A stretch of 46,966 bases of DNA from Planctomycetota bacterium. Its GTDB lineage: Bacteria > Planctomycetota > Planctomycetia > Gemmatales > Gemmataceae. The DNA lies in the NCBI GenBank assembly GCA_016872595.1, contig VGZJ01000010.1, positions 1-46,966 on the forward strand. Reading direction: 5' to 3'. Below, piece by piece: positions 23,078 to 31,936 of the stretch (position 1 is its first letter; each line of letters starts with the position of its first letter). The notes under the pieces are model-generated. The model was given only the letters and a program-made list of their open reading frames with translations, searched no databases and was not told where the DNA came from. A program made the position numbers and the translations under genes.

Positions 23078-24409
23078 CTAGGAAACTCCGCGGACCTCGC
23101 CGCGGTACCAGTCGCCGCGCGTCAGCGGCAACTCCGCGGAGCCGTCGTTGGGTTTCGACAGCAACAGTTGGTTCAGCGAGTAAATGCCGGCCTTGAAGCC
23201 CAGCGTCGCGCCGGCCATGTAGATGCGGAACACGCGGTAGCTCGCCTCACCCACGATTTTCACCACGGCCTCGCGGTTCTCCTCTAACCGCTTCACCCAG
23301 TGCTCAAGCGTGAGGATGTAGCTCTCGCGGATGTTCTCCAAGTCGCGGACCTCGAACCCGGCGCGTGTGGCGGCGTCTTGGAGCGGCAGGATCGAGTGCA
23401 GCTCGCCGTTGGGGAACACGTACTTGCGCGCGAACGCGGTCCACTGCGGGAACGGCGTGTGCGGGCGCAAGTGGATCCCGTGGTGCAGGTAGCACCCGCC
23501 CGGCCGCAGGCACTCGTACACCTTCTCGAAGAACAGTTGCAGGTTCGCGCCGCCGATGTGCTCGCCCATCCCGACGCTCGACGCCTTGTCGAACTGGCCG
23601 ACCGCTGTGAAGTCGCGGTAGTCGCTGTAGACGATCTTCACCCGGTCGCGCACGCCGGCAGCTTCGATGGCCTTCTCGCACCACTCGGCCTGCTTGCCGG
23701 CCAGCGTCACGCCCGTGACCTGCGCGCCGTAGTGCTTGGCGGCGTGGATCGCCAGCCCGCCCCAGCCGCAGCCGAAGTCGACGAACTTCTCGCCCGGCTT
23801 CAGCCGCAGCTTCCGGCACAGGAAGTCGATCTTCCGCAGCTGTGCGGTTTCGAGGCTCTCCTTCGGGTCGTCGAAGTACGCGCACGTGTAAAGCATCCGC
23901 TCGTCGAGCCACAGCTTGTAGAACTCGCCCGGCAGGTCGTAAGCGAAGGAGATGGCTTCGGCGTCGTTGGCGAGGCTGTGGTCGCCCTTCACCGGGCGGC
24001 CGATGTTCCGCGGGTCCCGCGGGTTGCACTGCTTCGGCAGCTTCATGAGCGCCCACAGCAGGCGCAGCTTCGACCCCAGCGAGCGCGACGCTTTCAGTTT
24101 CACGAGGTGCTTGAGCAGCATGGTGAAGGCGAACACGTCGCCTTCGATGTCGTAGTCGTCGAAGACGTAGGACTCGCCCACGCCCATGTTGTCGAACGGC
24201 CAGAACATCGCGCGCAGCGCGCCGCCGTGCCTCAGAACGATGGTGAACGGGGTCGGCCCGGTGTTGGGCTGCCACGTCTCGCCGGTCCACAGGCGCACGT
24301 TGAAGTTGCCGGTGTAGCCGGCGCACAGGGCCGCGAGCAGGCGCTTGGTGCGCTCCGCGACAGGGTCCGGGGTGCGCGTGGCGGGGGGCGGGGCGGAAGC
24401 GGTAGCCAT
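23078..24409 (-). CDS. cfa: Cyclopropane-fatty-acyl-phospholipid synthase family methyltransferase
   Basis: Transfers methyl groups from S-adenosylmethionine to unsaturated phospholipid acyl chains. The 443-residue length matches. SAM-binding core FVDFGCGWGGLAIHAAKHYGAQ is at about residues 208-229 with GVTLAGKQAEWCEKAIEAAG following. Family features also include YDLPGEFYKLWLDERMLYTCAYF and, after the core, ASSVGMGEHIGG, where MGEH replaces the usual MFEH. It is a standalone gene divergent from the PEP-CTERM-type gene. Membrane-active, cytoplasmic side; lipid substrate unverified. Confidence 0.93.
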   Translation of the reverse strand: MATASAPPPATRTPDPVAERTKRLLAALCAGYTGNFNVRLWTGETWQPNTGPTPFTIVLRHGGALRAMFWPFDNMGVGESYVFDDYDIEGDVFAFTMLLKHLVKLKASRSLGSKLRLLWALMKLPKQCNPRDPRNIGRPVKGDHSLANDAEAISFAYDLPGEFYKLWLDERMLYTCAYFDDPKESLETAQLRKIDFLCRKLRLKPGEKFVDFGCGWGGLAIHAAKHYGAQVTGVTLAGKQAEWCEKAIEAAGVRDRVKIVYSDYRDFTAVGQFDKASSVGMGEHIGGANLQLFFEKVYECLRPGGCYLHHGIHLRPHTPFPQWTAFARKYVFPNGELHSILPLQDAATRAGFEVRDLENIRESYILTLEHWVKRLEENREAVVKIVGEASYRVFRIYMAGATLGFKAGIYSLNQLLLSKPNDGSAELPLTRGDWYRGEVRGVS

Positions 24410-24587
24410 GCGGGAACTCGCGGTGCGCGTCGAGGGGGGGTGAACCTTAAAAAGCTAAGGCGCGCCGCGCCGAACGGCAACGCGGGCGCGTCGCACACGG
24501 GTTCCGGTCGTGCCGATTTTTCGGATTCTGACTTGTATCGGGGTTGTGCGGTCTGCGAAACTGTTCTCCCCAACTGGAGTGACCGCA

Positions 24588-25187
24588 ATGAAACGGATGG
24601 CGTTCGCGGTGGTGGCCCTTGTGGTGTCGTACGCCGCGCCCGCGCGGGCCGACACGCTCCCGCTAATCAACGACCTGCCGGCGAGTTATACACCGGGCGT
24701 GGCCTTCACGTTCAACCTGCGCGTGCCCGCGCTCAACGACTTCACGAGTTACTCACTCGAGTTGGTGTTCACGACGGAGCCGATCAACCCGCCGCTGTTC
24801 GCCAGCGGGTCCGCGGCGGCGACGAACTACGTGTACCCCAGCAGCGCCGGGTTCCAGTCCACCCTGACCACGTTCGCGGACGCGAACGTCGTCGTGCTCA
24901 CGATTGCCGATTCGACCGCGCCGGGCGTGGCGGTGACGCCGGGCGCGAACGATCGGCTCGCGACGATCACCGTGACGCCGGGCGCGGACCTGACCGGCTC
25001 GATTCAGCTCTCGATCGGTGTGGACTCGCTGTTCGTACACAGTTCTGAAGACCCCAACTACCCGCTCTTGGCGGACCTGCCGCCGATCACGCAAAACGAC
25101 CCGGTCGCGCCGGTGCCCGCACCCGCGAGCGCGGCCCTGTTCGCCGTCGGCGCGCTCGCGCTCTGGGCGCGGCGCGCGCGCGGTTAG
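24588..25187 (+). CDS. Exported protein with PEP-CTERM-type sorting signal
   Basis: A 199-residue secreted protein starting at ATG 24588 with GGAG eight bases upstream. An N-terminal signal peptide (MKRMAFAVVALVVSYAAPARA) is followed by a beta-rich Ser/Thr/Asn-containing domain (about 25-165) resembling cohesin-like or Ig-like fragments. The last 25 residues, VPAPASAALFAVGALALWARR.., match the PEP-CTERM layout: a Pro-rich motif, a hydrophobic helix and a terminal arginine cluster, the tag processed by exosortase. The canonical V-P-E-P is here V-P-A-P. No exosortase gene is in the window. Its end overlaps the convergent M1 peptidase gene by 4 bases. The surface or exopolysaccharide role is inferred from the tag. 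Confidence 0.82.
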   Translation: MKRMAFAVVALVVSYAAPARADTLPLINDLPASYTPGVAFTFNLRVPALNDFTSYSLELVFTTEPINPPLFASGSAAATNYVYPSSAGFQSTLTTFADANVVVLTIADSTAPGVAVTPGANDRLATITVTPGADLTGSIQLSIGVDSLFVHSSEDPNYPLLADLPPITQNDPVAPVPAPASAALFAVGALALWARRARG

Positions 25188-28100
25188 AATGCGTGTTGCA
25201 CGCCGAACCAGAACTGGAGCGGTGCGCCGCCGTTGAGGGGTTTGCCCACGTCGAAGCGCAGGGTCGCGCGCTCGATGAAACTGAAGATCGCCGCGTCCAC
25301 GCGCACGCCCATACCGACGGCGTGCGCCACGTTCCCGCCGACGAGGTGCCGGCCCGCGTACACCGCACCCACGTCGTAGAAGGTCGCGAGCCACACGTTC
25401 CGCGCGCCGAGCGTGTGGTCGAGTACGTCCCACGTCACGTTGCGCGCCAGCGGCCAGCGTATCTCGATGTTGCCCACCCAGAGCGCGTTGCCCTGCCGCT
25501 CCGCGAGGTCGAACCCGCGGAACAGCGTGCCGCCGCCGAGCGCGAGGAACTGGGCGCGCTCCGGCGTCGCGTACATCCCGACGGCGCGCGCGGCGACGCG
25601 CGCGTGTCGTAGCGGGCCGGCCCACTCCGGCAGCGCGTACACCCCGGCCAACTCCGCGCGCGCTTGGCCCATCGGCTTCCAGTTCGCCAGTTCCGCCTGC
25701 CCGCCGCCGGCCATCAAGTCGGCCCAGAAGCCGGATTCCGGGTCCCAGTACGGCGTGTAAAGGTTGGCGCGCAGGTGCCACCCGGCCATCCAGAGCCGGT
25801 CCCAACGGTCGCCGGCGCGGGCGCGCGCGAAGGGCAAGAAGTTGTCTTGGTAGGTCGCGAAGAACTCGTCGTAGAGCATCGGCGGCAGGTACAGACTAGA
25901 GCTTTCCTTGTGGATCGTGCGCGCGTAGACCGAGCCGCGGTGCAGGCCGCTCGCGCCGTCCTGCCTAGCCCACGGCCCGCCGATGCGCGTCTCCCAGTTG
26001 GTGCCGAACTCGCGGTTCGGGGCGAACAGCTTCGCCTCCGCGCCCACGACGGCGTCGCGGTAGTCGGAGCGCAGCGCCGCGTACGCTCCGGCCGTGTAGC
26101 GCTCGGTGCGGAACCCGCCGGCCTTCAGCCCGATCATGGTCGAGCGCGTGTACCACGGGTCTTGCGCGGTCGGCCCCCACACCCACGGCCCCGCGGTCAG
26201 GTTCCAGCGGTCGTAGTCCGTCGTCAGGTTGGTTTCGTCGAGCGTTGAATACAGCGGCGTGACGCGGGCGCGCGGCGCGGTCCTCCACGAGTTGTTGCCG
26301 GGATTCGCGTCGAGCAACACACCGTCGGGATCGACCGTAATTTGCTCCGGCTCGAACGGCAGCTCGGCCTCGACGCGCCAGCGGTTGTCGCCCAACGGAA
26401 CGACGCGGGCCTGAAACTCCTCGAACTTCGCCTCCTCCGTGAACGGCCCGACCGGGATGCGGATCGTTCGGTTGCCGCTCGCGAACGCCAGTACCGTCGG
26501 CTCCGTGAACTCGCGCGACTGCTTGACGACGACGCGCGCGGTCCACTTCGGCAAGATCATGCCCGCGATCGTGCGCCGCATGAGTCGCCCTGCGAAGTCG
26601 ATATTCTCTTCGACGGTCGCCCTCTCGACGGACCAGTCCACAAGCCCGGTGCCGAAGACCCAGCGGTCGAACAACTCGCCCCAGTCGCGCCCGGTGTACG
26701 CTTCCAGTTCGGTGCGGAAGTCCTTCGCGGTCAGGATGCGCCACGAGTACTTCTTGACGACGCCGGAAATGAAGTCGAGAAACGCGGCCTCGCCCAACCG
26801 CTCCTCGATCATGTTGAACACCTTCGACCCGCGGTCGTACGCGCCGGTGAACAGGCCGAACAGGTGCTTGTACTGCGGCAGGTCTTGCGCCGCCGGCGTC
26901 ATCTCCTTATTGCGGATGGCGTGGAACATGCTGCCGTAGCGGTAGTTCTCGCGGTTGATGTTCGGGAGCCAACCGAGGCCCTTCGGCCAGTTAATGAACG
27001 GGTTGTTGCGCCCGCTGCGGCGGTCCACGAAGCGGTGCGTGAAGTACGCCGCCGCGCCCTCGTCCATGAACGGCTCGCTGTACCCGTTCGTACCGACCAT
27101 GTTGTACCACCACTGGTGGCACGTCTCGTGCGCCACGAGGTACTCGACGTACCCGCGGGCCATGTGCGGCATGCCGAACACGCGCTCGTCGATCATGACG
27201 AGGCCGGCGCACTCGTTCCCGTTCCAGCCGAAGTACGACTCGGCCACGGTGAGCTGCGCGTACGGGTACGGCCCGAACCACTGCGAGTAGGTCGGGATCG
27301 CGTCGCCGATCACCTTCAGGATTTCGTTGGCGTAGAACTCGTGTTCGGGGAACGCCAGCACCTTCAGGCCGATGGTGCGGCCGTCCGGCAACTTCGTGGT
27401 GCCGGCGAACTCCTTGTACCGCGCGGAGGCCAGCACCGCGAAGTCGCGCCCGACGAACGGCGCGCACTCGACGCGCTTGGCGCCGTTACCGAGCTTCGTC
27501 TCGCGCGCGATCTGTGCCGAACACGCGACCTTATCGCCTTCGGGAACCGTGATCGTCGTGTGGAACGTGCCGGCTTCGTTGTACCACGGCTGGTGCCACG
27601 GCACGAACGGCATCGGCTTCCACCCGGTATCGTCGCACACCGCCACCAGCGGGAGCGCGTTCGTGAGGTACGTCACGCCCTCGTAGTGGCCCCACCGCCC
27701 CTGCTTGTTCGGCAACCGGACCGCGCACACCAGTTCGACCGTGACGGTTCGGCCCGGCGGGAGAGGTTCGGGCAGGTCGAACCGCAGCGCGGTCGAGTTC
27801 TTCTCGTCGTAGCTCCACGTGAGCGGCAGGCCCGTGCCGTCCGTGCGCATGAGGCGCGCCGCGGTGATGTCGCCGGCCTTGCCGCCGCGGTCGATGCCGA
27901 GTGTGGGCTGGAGCCGGAGCAGTTCGAGCGTTTTGGAGAACAGCAGCGCGTCGGTTTTGGGAACGGAGAAGTGCGGGTAGAAGTTGAACGCCAGCTGCCC
28001 GACCGGGTTGCGGGTGTTGTTCGTCCACGTCACGCGCGCGCGGGTCGTGGCCGTGCGCGTCGCGCTATCGAGGGTGATGTCGAGGTCGTAGTGGGGCAGG

Positions 28101-28216
28101 GGGGGCAACTTGGGCGCTTCGGCGGCGCGAGCGCGGGGCGCGCAAGTGAGCGCGACCGCGGCAACGAGCGCGGCCCGCAGTGCACCGGACCAGAAGCAGC
28201 CGAGAGCGTTCCCCAC
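25184..28216 (-). CDS. M1-family metallopeptidase fused to an outer-membrane beta-barrel
   Basis: A 1010-residue exported protein. A signal peptide (ending near RARA-AE, residue 32) is followed by an M1 aminopeptidase-like region: the beta N-domain (about 40-260) and the gluzincin domain with HETCH (His363, Glu364, His367), 18 residues, then Glu386 in MDEGAAAYF, the HEXXH-X18-E zinc signature. The third part (about 680-1010) is not peptidase-like. It has alternating aromatic strands, TRSTMIGLKAGGFRTERYTAGAY, a FRGFDLAE motif near 910 typical of Omp85/BamA barrels, WVGNIEIRWPLARN, and ends QFWFGVQHAF with a C-terminal phenylalanine, as in outer-membrane barrels. The frame is clean. I infer a surface-tethered peptidase. 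The gene ends 4 bases inside the PEP-CTERM-type gene. Confidence 0.87.
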   Translation of the reverse strand: MGNALGCFWSGALRAALVAAVALTCAPRARAAEAPKLPPLPHYDLDITLDSATRTATTRARVTWTNNTRNPVGQLAFNFYPHFSVPKTDALLFSKTLELLRLQPTLGIDRGGKAGDITAARLMRTDGTGLPLTWSYDEKNSTALRFDLPEPLPPGRTVTVELVCAVRLPNKQGRWGHYEGVTYLTNALPLVAVCDDTGWKPMPFVPWHQPWYNEAGTFHTTITVPEGDKVACSAQIARETKLGNGAKRVECAPFVGRDFAVLASARYKEFAGTTKLPDGRTIGLKVLAFPEHEFYANEILKVIGDAIPTYSQWFGPYPYAQLTVAESYFGWNGNECAGLVMIDERVFGMPHMARGYVEYLVAHETCHQWWYNMVGTNGYSEPFMDEGAAAYFTHRFVDRRSGRNNPFINWPKGLGWLPNINRENYRYGSMFHAIRNKEMTPAAQDLPQYKHLFGLFTGAYDRGSKVFNMIEERLGEAAFLDFISGVVKKYSWRILTAKDFRTELEAYTGRDWGELFDRWVFGTGLVDWSVERATVEENIDFAGRLMRRTIAGMILPKWTARVVVKQSREFTEPTVLAFASGNRTIRIPVGPFTEEAKFEEFQARVVPLGDNRWRVEAELPFEPEQITVDPDGVLLDANPGNNSWRTAPRARVTPLYSTLDETNLTTDYDRWNLTAGPWVWGPTAQDPWYTRSTMIGLKAGGFRTERYTAGAYAALRSDYRDAVVGAEAKLFAPNREFGTNWETRIGGPWARQDGASGLHRGSVYARTIHKESSSLYLPPMLYDEFFATYQDNFLPFARARAGDRWDRLWMAGWHLRANLYTPYWDPESGFWADLMAGGGQAELANWKPMGQARAELAGVYALPEWAGPLRHARVAARAVGMYATPERAQFLALGGGTLFRGFDLAERQGNALWVGNIEIRWPLARNVTWDVLDHTLGARNVWLATFYDVGAVYAGRHLVGGNVAHAVGMGVRVDAAIFSFIERATLRFDVGKPLNGGAPLQFWFGVQHAF

Positions 28217-28253
28217 GCTCGCGCCATACCGTGCGCCGCGCTCCGGTGCTAGT

Positions 28254-28484
28254 TCAGTTGGCGTTCTTGCGCCGGTTCTCGCGCCGCTGGCACGGGAGCT
28301 GGCTCACCTCGCGCATCCCGGCGGGCAGTTCCACTTCGTCCGGCACCAGCACCGGAAGCCCCTGCTTGATGGGGAAGTGCGCGCGACAGCCGTCGCAAAC
28401 GAGCCGCTGCTCGTCGCGCGAGAGGGTGGCTTCGCGCCGCGGGTCGATGGGGCAGCGCAGTTGCGCGAGGAAAGTTTCGTCCAT
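28254..28484 (-). CDS. Trm112-like small zinc-ribbon protein
   Basis: A 76-residue protein from ATG 28484. MDETFLAQLRCPIDPRREATLSRDEQRLVCDGC..AHFPIKQGLPVLVPDE has the CxxxxR/L...CxxC and IxxGxPxL pattern of the Trm112/UPF0434 family, activator subunits of methyltransferases in eukaryotes and archaea; bacterial members are of unknown role. Two of the four usual cysteines are visible (CPID and CDGC gives three). It lies 37 bases from the M1 peptidase start, same strand, and diverges from the carotenoid cluster. Good family call, unknown partner. Confidence 0.8.
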   Translation of the reverse strand: MDETFLAQLRCPIDPRREATLSRDEQRLVCDGCRAHFPIKQGLPVLVPDEVELPAGMREVSQLPCQRRENRRKNAN

Positions 28485-28606
28485 GCCGGTAGTGTAGCCG
28501 GGCGGCGCGGGAACGGGAACGCGGAGAATCGCGGTTGAATCCGCGAGCGGTTTGCGGTCGAAGCGTTTGGCCGCGCCGCCGCGCCGGTGGGCAGACTCTT
28601 CCAAAC

Positions 28607-28615
28607 TGGTAAACT
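28607..28615 (+). promoter_or_regulatory. Possible extended -10 for the carotenoid-type cluster
   Basis: TGGTAAACT lies 51 bases before the first desaturase ATG, the only AT-rich patch in the 183-base divergent gap. TG before TAAACT fits an extended -10 box; no clear -35 is visible. Confidence 0.3.
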
Positions 28616-28666
28616 ATCACGAACCTGCCGCACGACCGGCTGGTTCCCAAGCTCTCGGACCCGCGC

Positions 28667-30265
28667 ATGATCTCGACGGCTTCCGAACCCGCAATTGGCA
28701 CCCCGTCCGCTTCCGGATCGACTCGTGGCCGCAAGTCCGTGCTGATCGTCGGCGCGGGGCCGGGCGGCCTCGCCGCGGCGCTGCTCCTCGCGCGCGCCGG
28801 ACTCGACGTTCACGTCGTCGAGCGGCTCCCGCACGTCGGCGGGCGCTGCTCCGCCATTCAGGAGCAGGGCTTCCGCTTCGATCTGGGGCCGACGTTCTTC
28901 CTGTATCCGAAGGTGCTGGAGCGCATCTTCAAGCTGGTCGGGCGTGACCTGCGAACCGAAGTGCCGATGGTGCGGCTCGACCCGCAGTACCGGATCGCGT
29001 TCGGCGGCGGCGGCGAACTGAACTGCACGCCGGACGTGGCGAAGCTCGCGGACGCGGTCGCGAAGCTCAGCCCGGCCGACGCGCCCAACGTTAAGCGGTT
29101 CCTCGACGACAACCGCGTGAAGATGGAGAAGTTCCGGCCGTGCTTAGAGCGGCCGTTCAGCGGTTGGAAGGACGTGATGCGGTGGCAGCTCATGAAGCTG
29201 TTCCCGACGCTGAAGCCGTGGCGGTCGCTCGACTCCGAACTCGGACGCTACTTCAAGGACGAGCGCGTGCGGCTCGCGTTCTCGTTCCAGTCGAAGTACC
29301 TCGGCATGTCGCCGTTCAACTGCCCCAGCTTGTTCTCGATCCTGTCGTTCCTCGAATACGAGTACGGCGTGTGGCACCCCTACGGCGGCTGCGCGGCCGT
29401 GAGCGAGGGCATGGCCCGCGTCGCGCGCGAGCTGGGCGTGCGCTTCTCGCTCGGCGACGAGGTGAAGGAAGTGCTGTTCGACGGACGCAAGGCGGTCGGG
29501 GTGCGTACCCGAAGCGGCGAACACCGGGCCGACGCGCTCGTCATCAACGCCGACTTCGCCCACGCCATGACGAAACTCGTGCCCGATCACCTGCGCCGCA
29601 AGTGGACCGACGCGAAGATCGCCAAGAAGAAGTTCTCCTGTTCGACCTTCATGTTGTACCTCGGCGTCGAAGGGCGCTTCGACCACCTGCCGCACCACAC
29701 GATCCACTGCGCTGCGGACTACGCGACCAACCTCGGCGATATCGAAAAGCGGCACGTGCTGAGCGCCGACCCGTCGTTCTACGTCCAGAACGCGACCCCC
29801 ACCGACCCCGGCCTCGCGCCGCCCGGCCACAGCACGCTGTACGTACTGGCCCCGGTCACGCACATGCACTCGAACGTGGACTGGTCGAAGGAGGCCGGGC
29901 CGTTCCGCGCGAAGCTGCTGAAGCAACTGGAGAAGGTCGGCATCAGCGGCATCGAACCGCGGATCCGCTTCGAGAAGGTCATCACGCCGGCGGACTGGCA
30001 GAGTCAGTATCACGTTTACCGTGGCGCGACCTTCAACCTCGCGCACACGTGGTCGCAGATGTTGCACCTGCGCCCGCGGAACCGGTTCGACGAACTCGGC
30101 GGCGTGTACCTCGTGGGCGGCGGTACGCACCCCGGCAGCGGCCTGCCGGTGATCTACGAATCGGCTCGCATCACCAGTCGCTTGCTACTGGAAGACTTCG
30201 CGCAAGACGGGAACTGGCTCGGCGCGCCGGGCGCGGCCGAAGGAGCCGAGTCGTTGCTTGCATAG
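28667..30265 (+). CDS. FAD-dependent desaturase/oxidase of the CrtN/CrtP (phytoene desaturase) family
   Basis: The 532-residue protein begins with an FAD-binding motif, VLIVGAGPGGLAAALLLARAG (about 25-45), then HVGGRCSAIQEQGFRFDLGPTFF, characteristic of carotenoid desaturases and diapo-carotenoid oxidases. The C-terminal signature is GGGTHPGSGLPVIYESARITSRLLLED (about 486-512). It is the first of four same-direction genes: a second desaturase-like enzyme, an acyltransferase and a CrtQ-like glycosyltransferase. This set recalls the staphyloxanthin genes and, in planctomycetes, the reported squalene-derived C30 carotenoid pathway. Exact step, desaturation or terminal oxidation, cannot be read from sequence. 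The Ser/Thr/Gly-rich first 20 residues are not a signal. Confidence 0.9.
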   Translation: MISTASEPAIGTPSASGSTRGRKSVLIVGAGPGGLAAALLLARAGLDVHVVERLPHVGGRCSAIQEQGFRFDLGPTFFLYPKVLERIFKLVGRDLRTEVPMVRLDPQYRIAFGGGGELNCTPDVAKLADAVAKLSPADAPNVKRFLDDNRVKMEKFRPCLERPFSGWKDVMRWQLMKLFPTLKPWRSLDSELGRYFKDERVRLAFSFQSKYLGMSPFNCPSLFSILSFLEYEYGVWHPYGGCAAVSEGMARVARELGVRFSLGDEVKEVLFDGRKAVGVRTRSGEHRADALVINADFAHAMTKLVPDHLRRKWTDAKIAKKKFSCSTFMLYLGVEGRFDHLPHHTIHCAADYATNLGDIEKRHVLSADPSFYVQNATPTDPGLAPPGHSTLYVLAPVTHMHSNVDWSKEAGPFRAKLLKQLEKVGISGIEPRIRFEKVITPADWQSQYHVYRGATFNLAHTWSQMLHLRPRNRFDELGGVYLVGGGTHPGSGLPVIYESARITSRLLLEDFAQDGNWLGAPGAAEGAESLLA

Positions 30266-30335
30266 TAGCATGCACACGCCGTGTGCCGCCGTTACACGCA
30301 TCGCCACAGCAACGGCACACGGGTGTGCCTACTAC
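30263..30335. repeat. Imperfect inverted repeat between the two desaturase-like genes
   Basis: The left arm starting TAGTAGCATGCACACGCCG (30263) pairs with the right arm ending at 30335 apart from a 3-nt and a 1-nt bulge. It begins within the first desaturase stop region and ends 15 bases before the next GTG, leaving room for the GGGGAG ribosome-binding site. Confidence 0.75.
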
Positions 30336-30350
30336 TCTGGGGAGAACGGA

Positions 30351-31934
30351 GTGATCAACACGACGCAACGGAACCGCGTGGGCGTGATCGGGGGCGGGCT
30401 GGGCGGCCTCGCGGCGGCGTGCGTGCTCGCCGCGCGCGGGTACGCGGTCACGCTGTTCGAGAAGAGCGCGTGGCTCGGCGGCAAAGCGGCCGTGCTCGAA
30501 GCGAACGGGTTCCGCTTCGACATGGGGCCGACGATCCTTACCATTCCGTCGGTGCTGCGGCGCGTCTTCTCGGAAGCCGACCGCCGGCTCGAAGACTACC
30601 TCGACCTGATCCGCCTCGACCCGCAGTGGCGGTGCTTCTACTCCGACGGCACCGCGCTCGATCTGGTCGAAGACGTGGACGCGATGGCCGCGGCGCTCCA
30701 GACCTACGCCCCCGGCACCAACTCCGCGAAGGGCTATCGCGCGTTCCACGCGGCGTCGGAGCGACTGCACCGCATCTCCGAGCGGCACTACTTCTGGAAG
30801 TCCATAGGCGGCGTGCGCGACATGATGGACTGGCGCGCGGGCGTCTCGTTCCACGTTTTCAGCGACGTGCTGAAGTTGCGCATGGGTCGGTCGGTCGCGG
30901 GTACCGTGCGCAAGTTCGTGCCCGACGCGCGCGTCGCCCAAATGCTCGACCACTTCACCCAGTACGTCGGCTCGTGCCCGGAGCAGTCGCCGGCCGTGCT
31001 GTGCGGCATCGCCCACATGCAGACCTCCGAAGGCATTTGGTACCCGCGCGGCGGCACCCGTGCCGTGCCCGAAGCGCTCGTGAAATTAGGCGAGGAACTC
31101 GGCGTCGAGTACCGCACCGAAACCGGCGTCCGGCGCGTTTTGACCGACAACGGCACGCGCGTGCGCGGCGTCGAAACGGACAGCGGCGAAGTCATCGAAC
31201 TGGCGGCCGTGGTGTCGAACGCGGACAGCGCGCGGACCCACCGCGAACTGCTGAACGAAACCGCCCCGCGTGCGGTCAAGCGTTTCGAGAAGCGCCGCAC
31301 CTACGAACCGGCCTGCTCCGGGGTCGTTCTGTATCTCGGTCTGAACAAGCGGTACGAACACCTGCTGCACCACGACTTCGTGTTCTCGCGCGACCCGCAC
31401 GAAGAGTTCGAGTCCATCTATCGCAAGGGCGAGCCGGCCCCGGACCCGACGTGCTACCTCGCCTCGACCGCGCGCACGGAGCCCGAAACCGCGCCGCCCG
31501 GCGGCGATGCGCTGTACGTCCTCGTTCACACGCCGTACCTGCGCCCGCACCACGACTGGGCGCGGATGCTACCGGAGTACCGGCGCGTCATCATCGAGAA
31601 GCTCAAGACGACCGGGCAGATGCCGGACATCGAGAGCCGCATCGTGTACGAGTCGGCCCTGACGCCCCAAGACATCCACGACCGCTACCACGTACTCAAC
31701 GGGGCGATCTACGGGCTGGCGAGCCACGGCAAGTGGAACGGCGCGTTCAAGCCCGCGAACCGCTCGCCCGACCTGGCCGGCCTGTACCTCGCCGGCGGCG
31801 CGGCCCACCCCGGCCCCGGCATGCCGATGGTGCTCATGTCCGGCTGGATCGCCGCCGACGCTCTCGACCGTGACGGCCTCGCCCCCAAAGGCGCGACACG
31901 TGAAGTTCCCCAGAAGCACCTCGCAAAAGTGTAG
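30351..31934 (+). CDS. Second CrtN/CrtP-like FAD desaturase/oxidase
   Basis: Start at GTG 30351, chosen because GGGGAG lies six bases before it and the family begins at RVGVIGGGLGGLAAACVLAARG; an upstream ATG at 30258 would translate the palindrome between the genes. The 527-residue product has the FAD loop GGGLGGLAAA (about 10-19), LGGKAAVLEANGFRFDMGPTILTIP, and near the end YLAGGAAHPGPGMPMVLMSGWIAAD. YVGSCPEQSPAVLCGIAHMQ and GIWYPRGGTRAVPEAL are typical of CrtI/CrtN enzymes. Paired with the upstream paralogue it should carry out successive steps (desaturation, then aldehyde/acid formation) on a linear polyene; which does which is unknown. Confidence 0.9.
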   Translation: MINTTQRNRVGVIGGGLGGLAAACVLAARGYAVTLFEKSAWLGGKAAVLEANGFRFDMGPTILTIPSVLRRVFSEADRRLEDYLDLIRLDPQWRCFYSDGTALDLVEDVDAMAAALQTYAPGTNSAKGYRAFHAASERLHRISERHYFWKSIGGVRDMMDWRAGVSFHVFSDVLKLRMGRSVAGTVRKFVPDARVAQMLDHFTQYVGSCPEQSPAVLCGIAHMQTSEGIWYPRGGTRAVPEALVKLGEELGVEYRTETGVRRVLTDNGTRVRGVETDSGEVIELAAVVSNADSARTHRELLNETAPRAVKRFEKRRTYEPACSGVVLYLGLNKRYEHLLHHDFVFSRDPHEEFESIYRKGEPAPDPTCYLASTARTEPETAPPGGDALYVLVHTPYLRPHHDWARMLPEYRRVIIEKLKTTGQMPDIESRIVYESALTPQDIHDRYHVLNGAIYGLASHGKWNGAFKPANRSPDLAGLYLAGGAAHPGPGMPMVLMSGWIAADALDRDGLAPKGATREVPQKHLAKV

Positions 31935-31936
31935 CC

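Noticed and set aside
26342-28252. 636-codon plus-strand frame opposite the M1 peptidase
   Set aside because: Antisense to a clearly conserved enzyme; no known motif and composition typical of reverse-frame GC-rich DNA.
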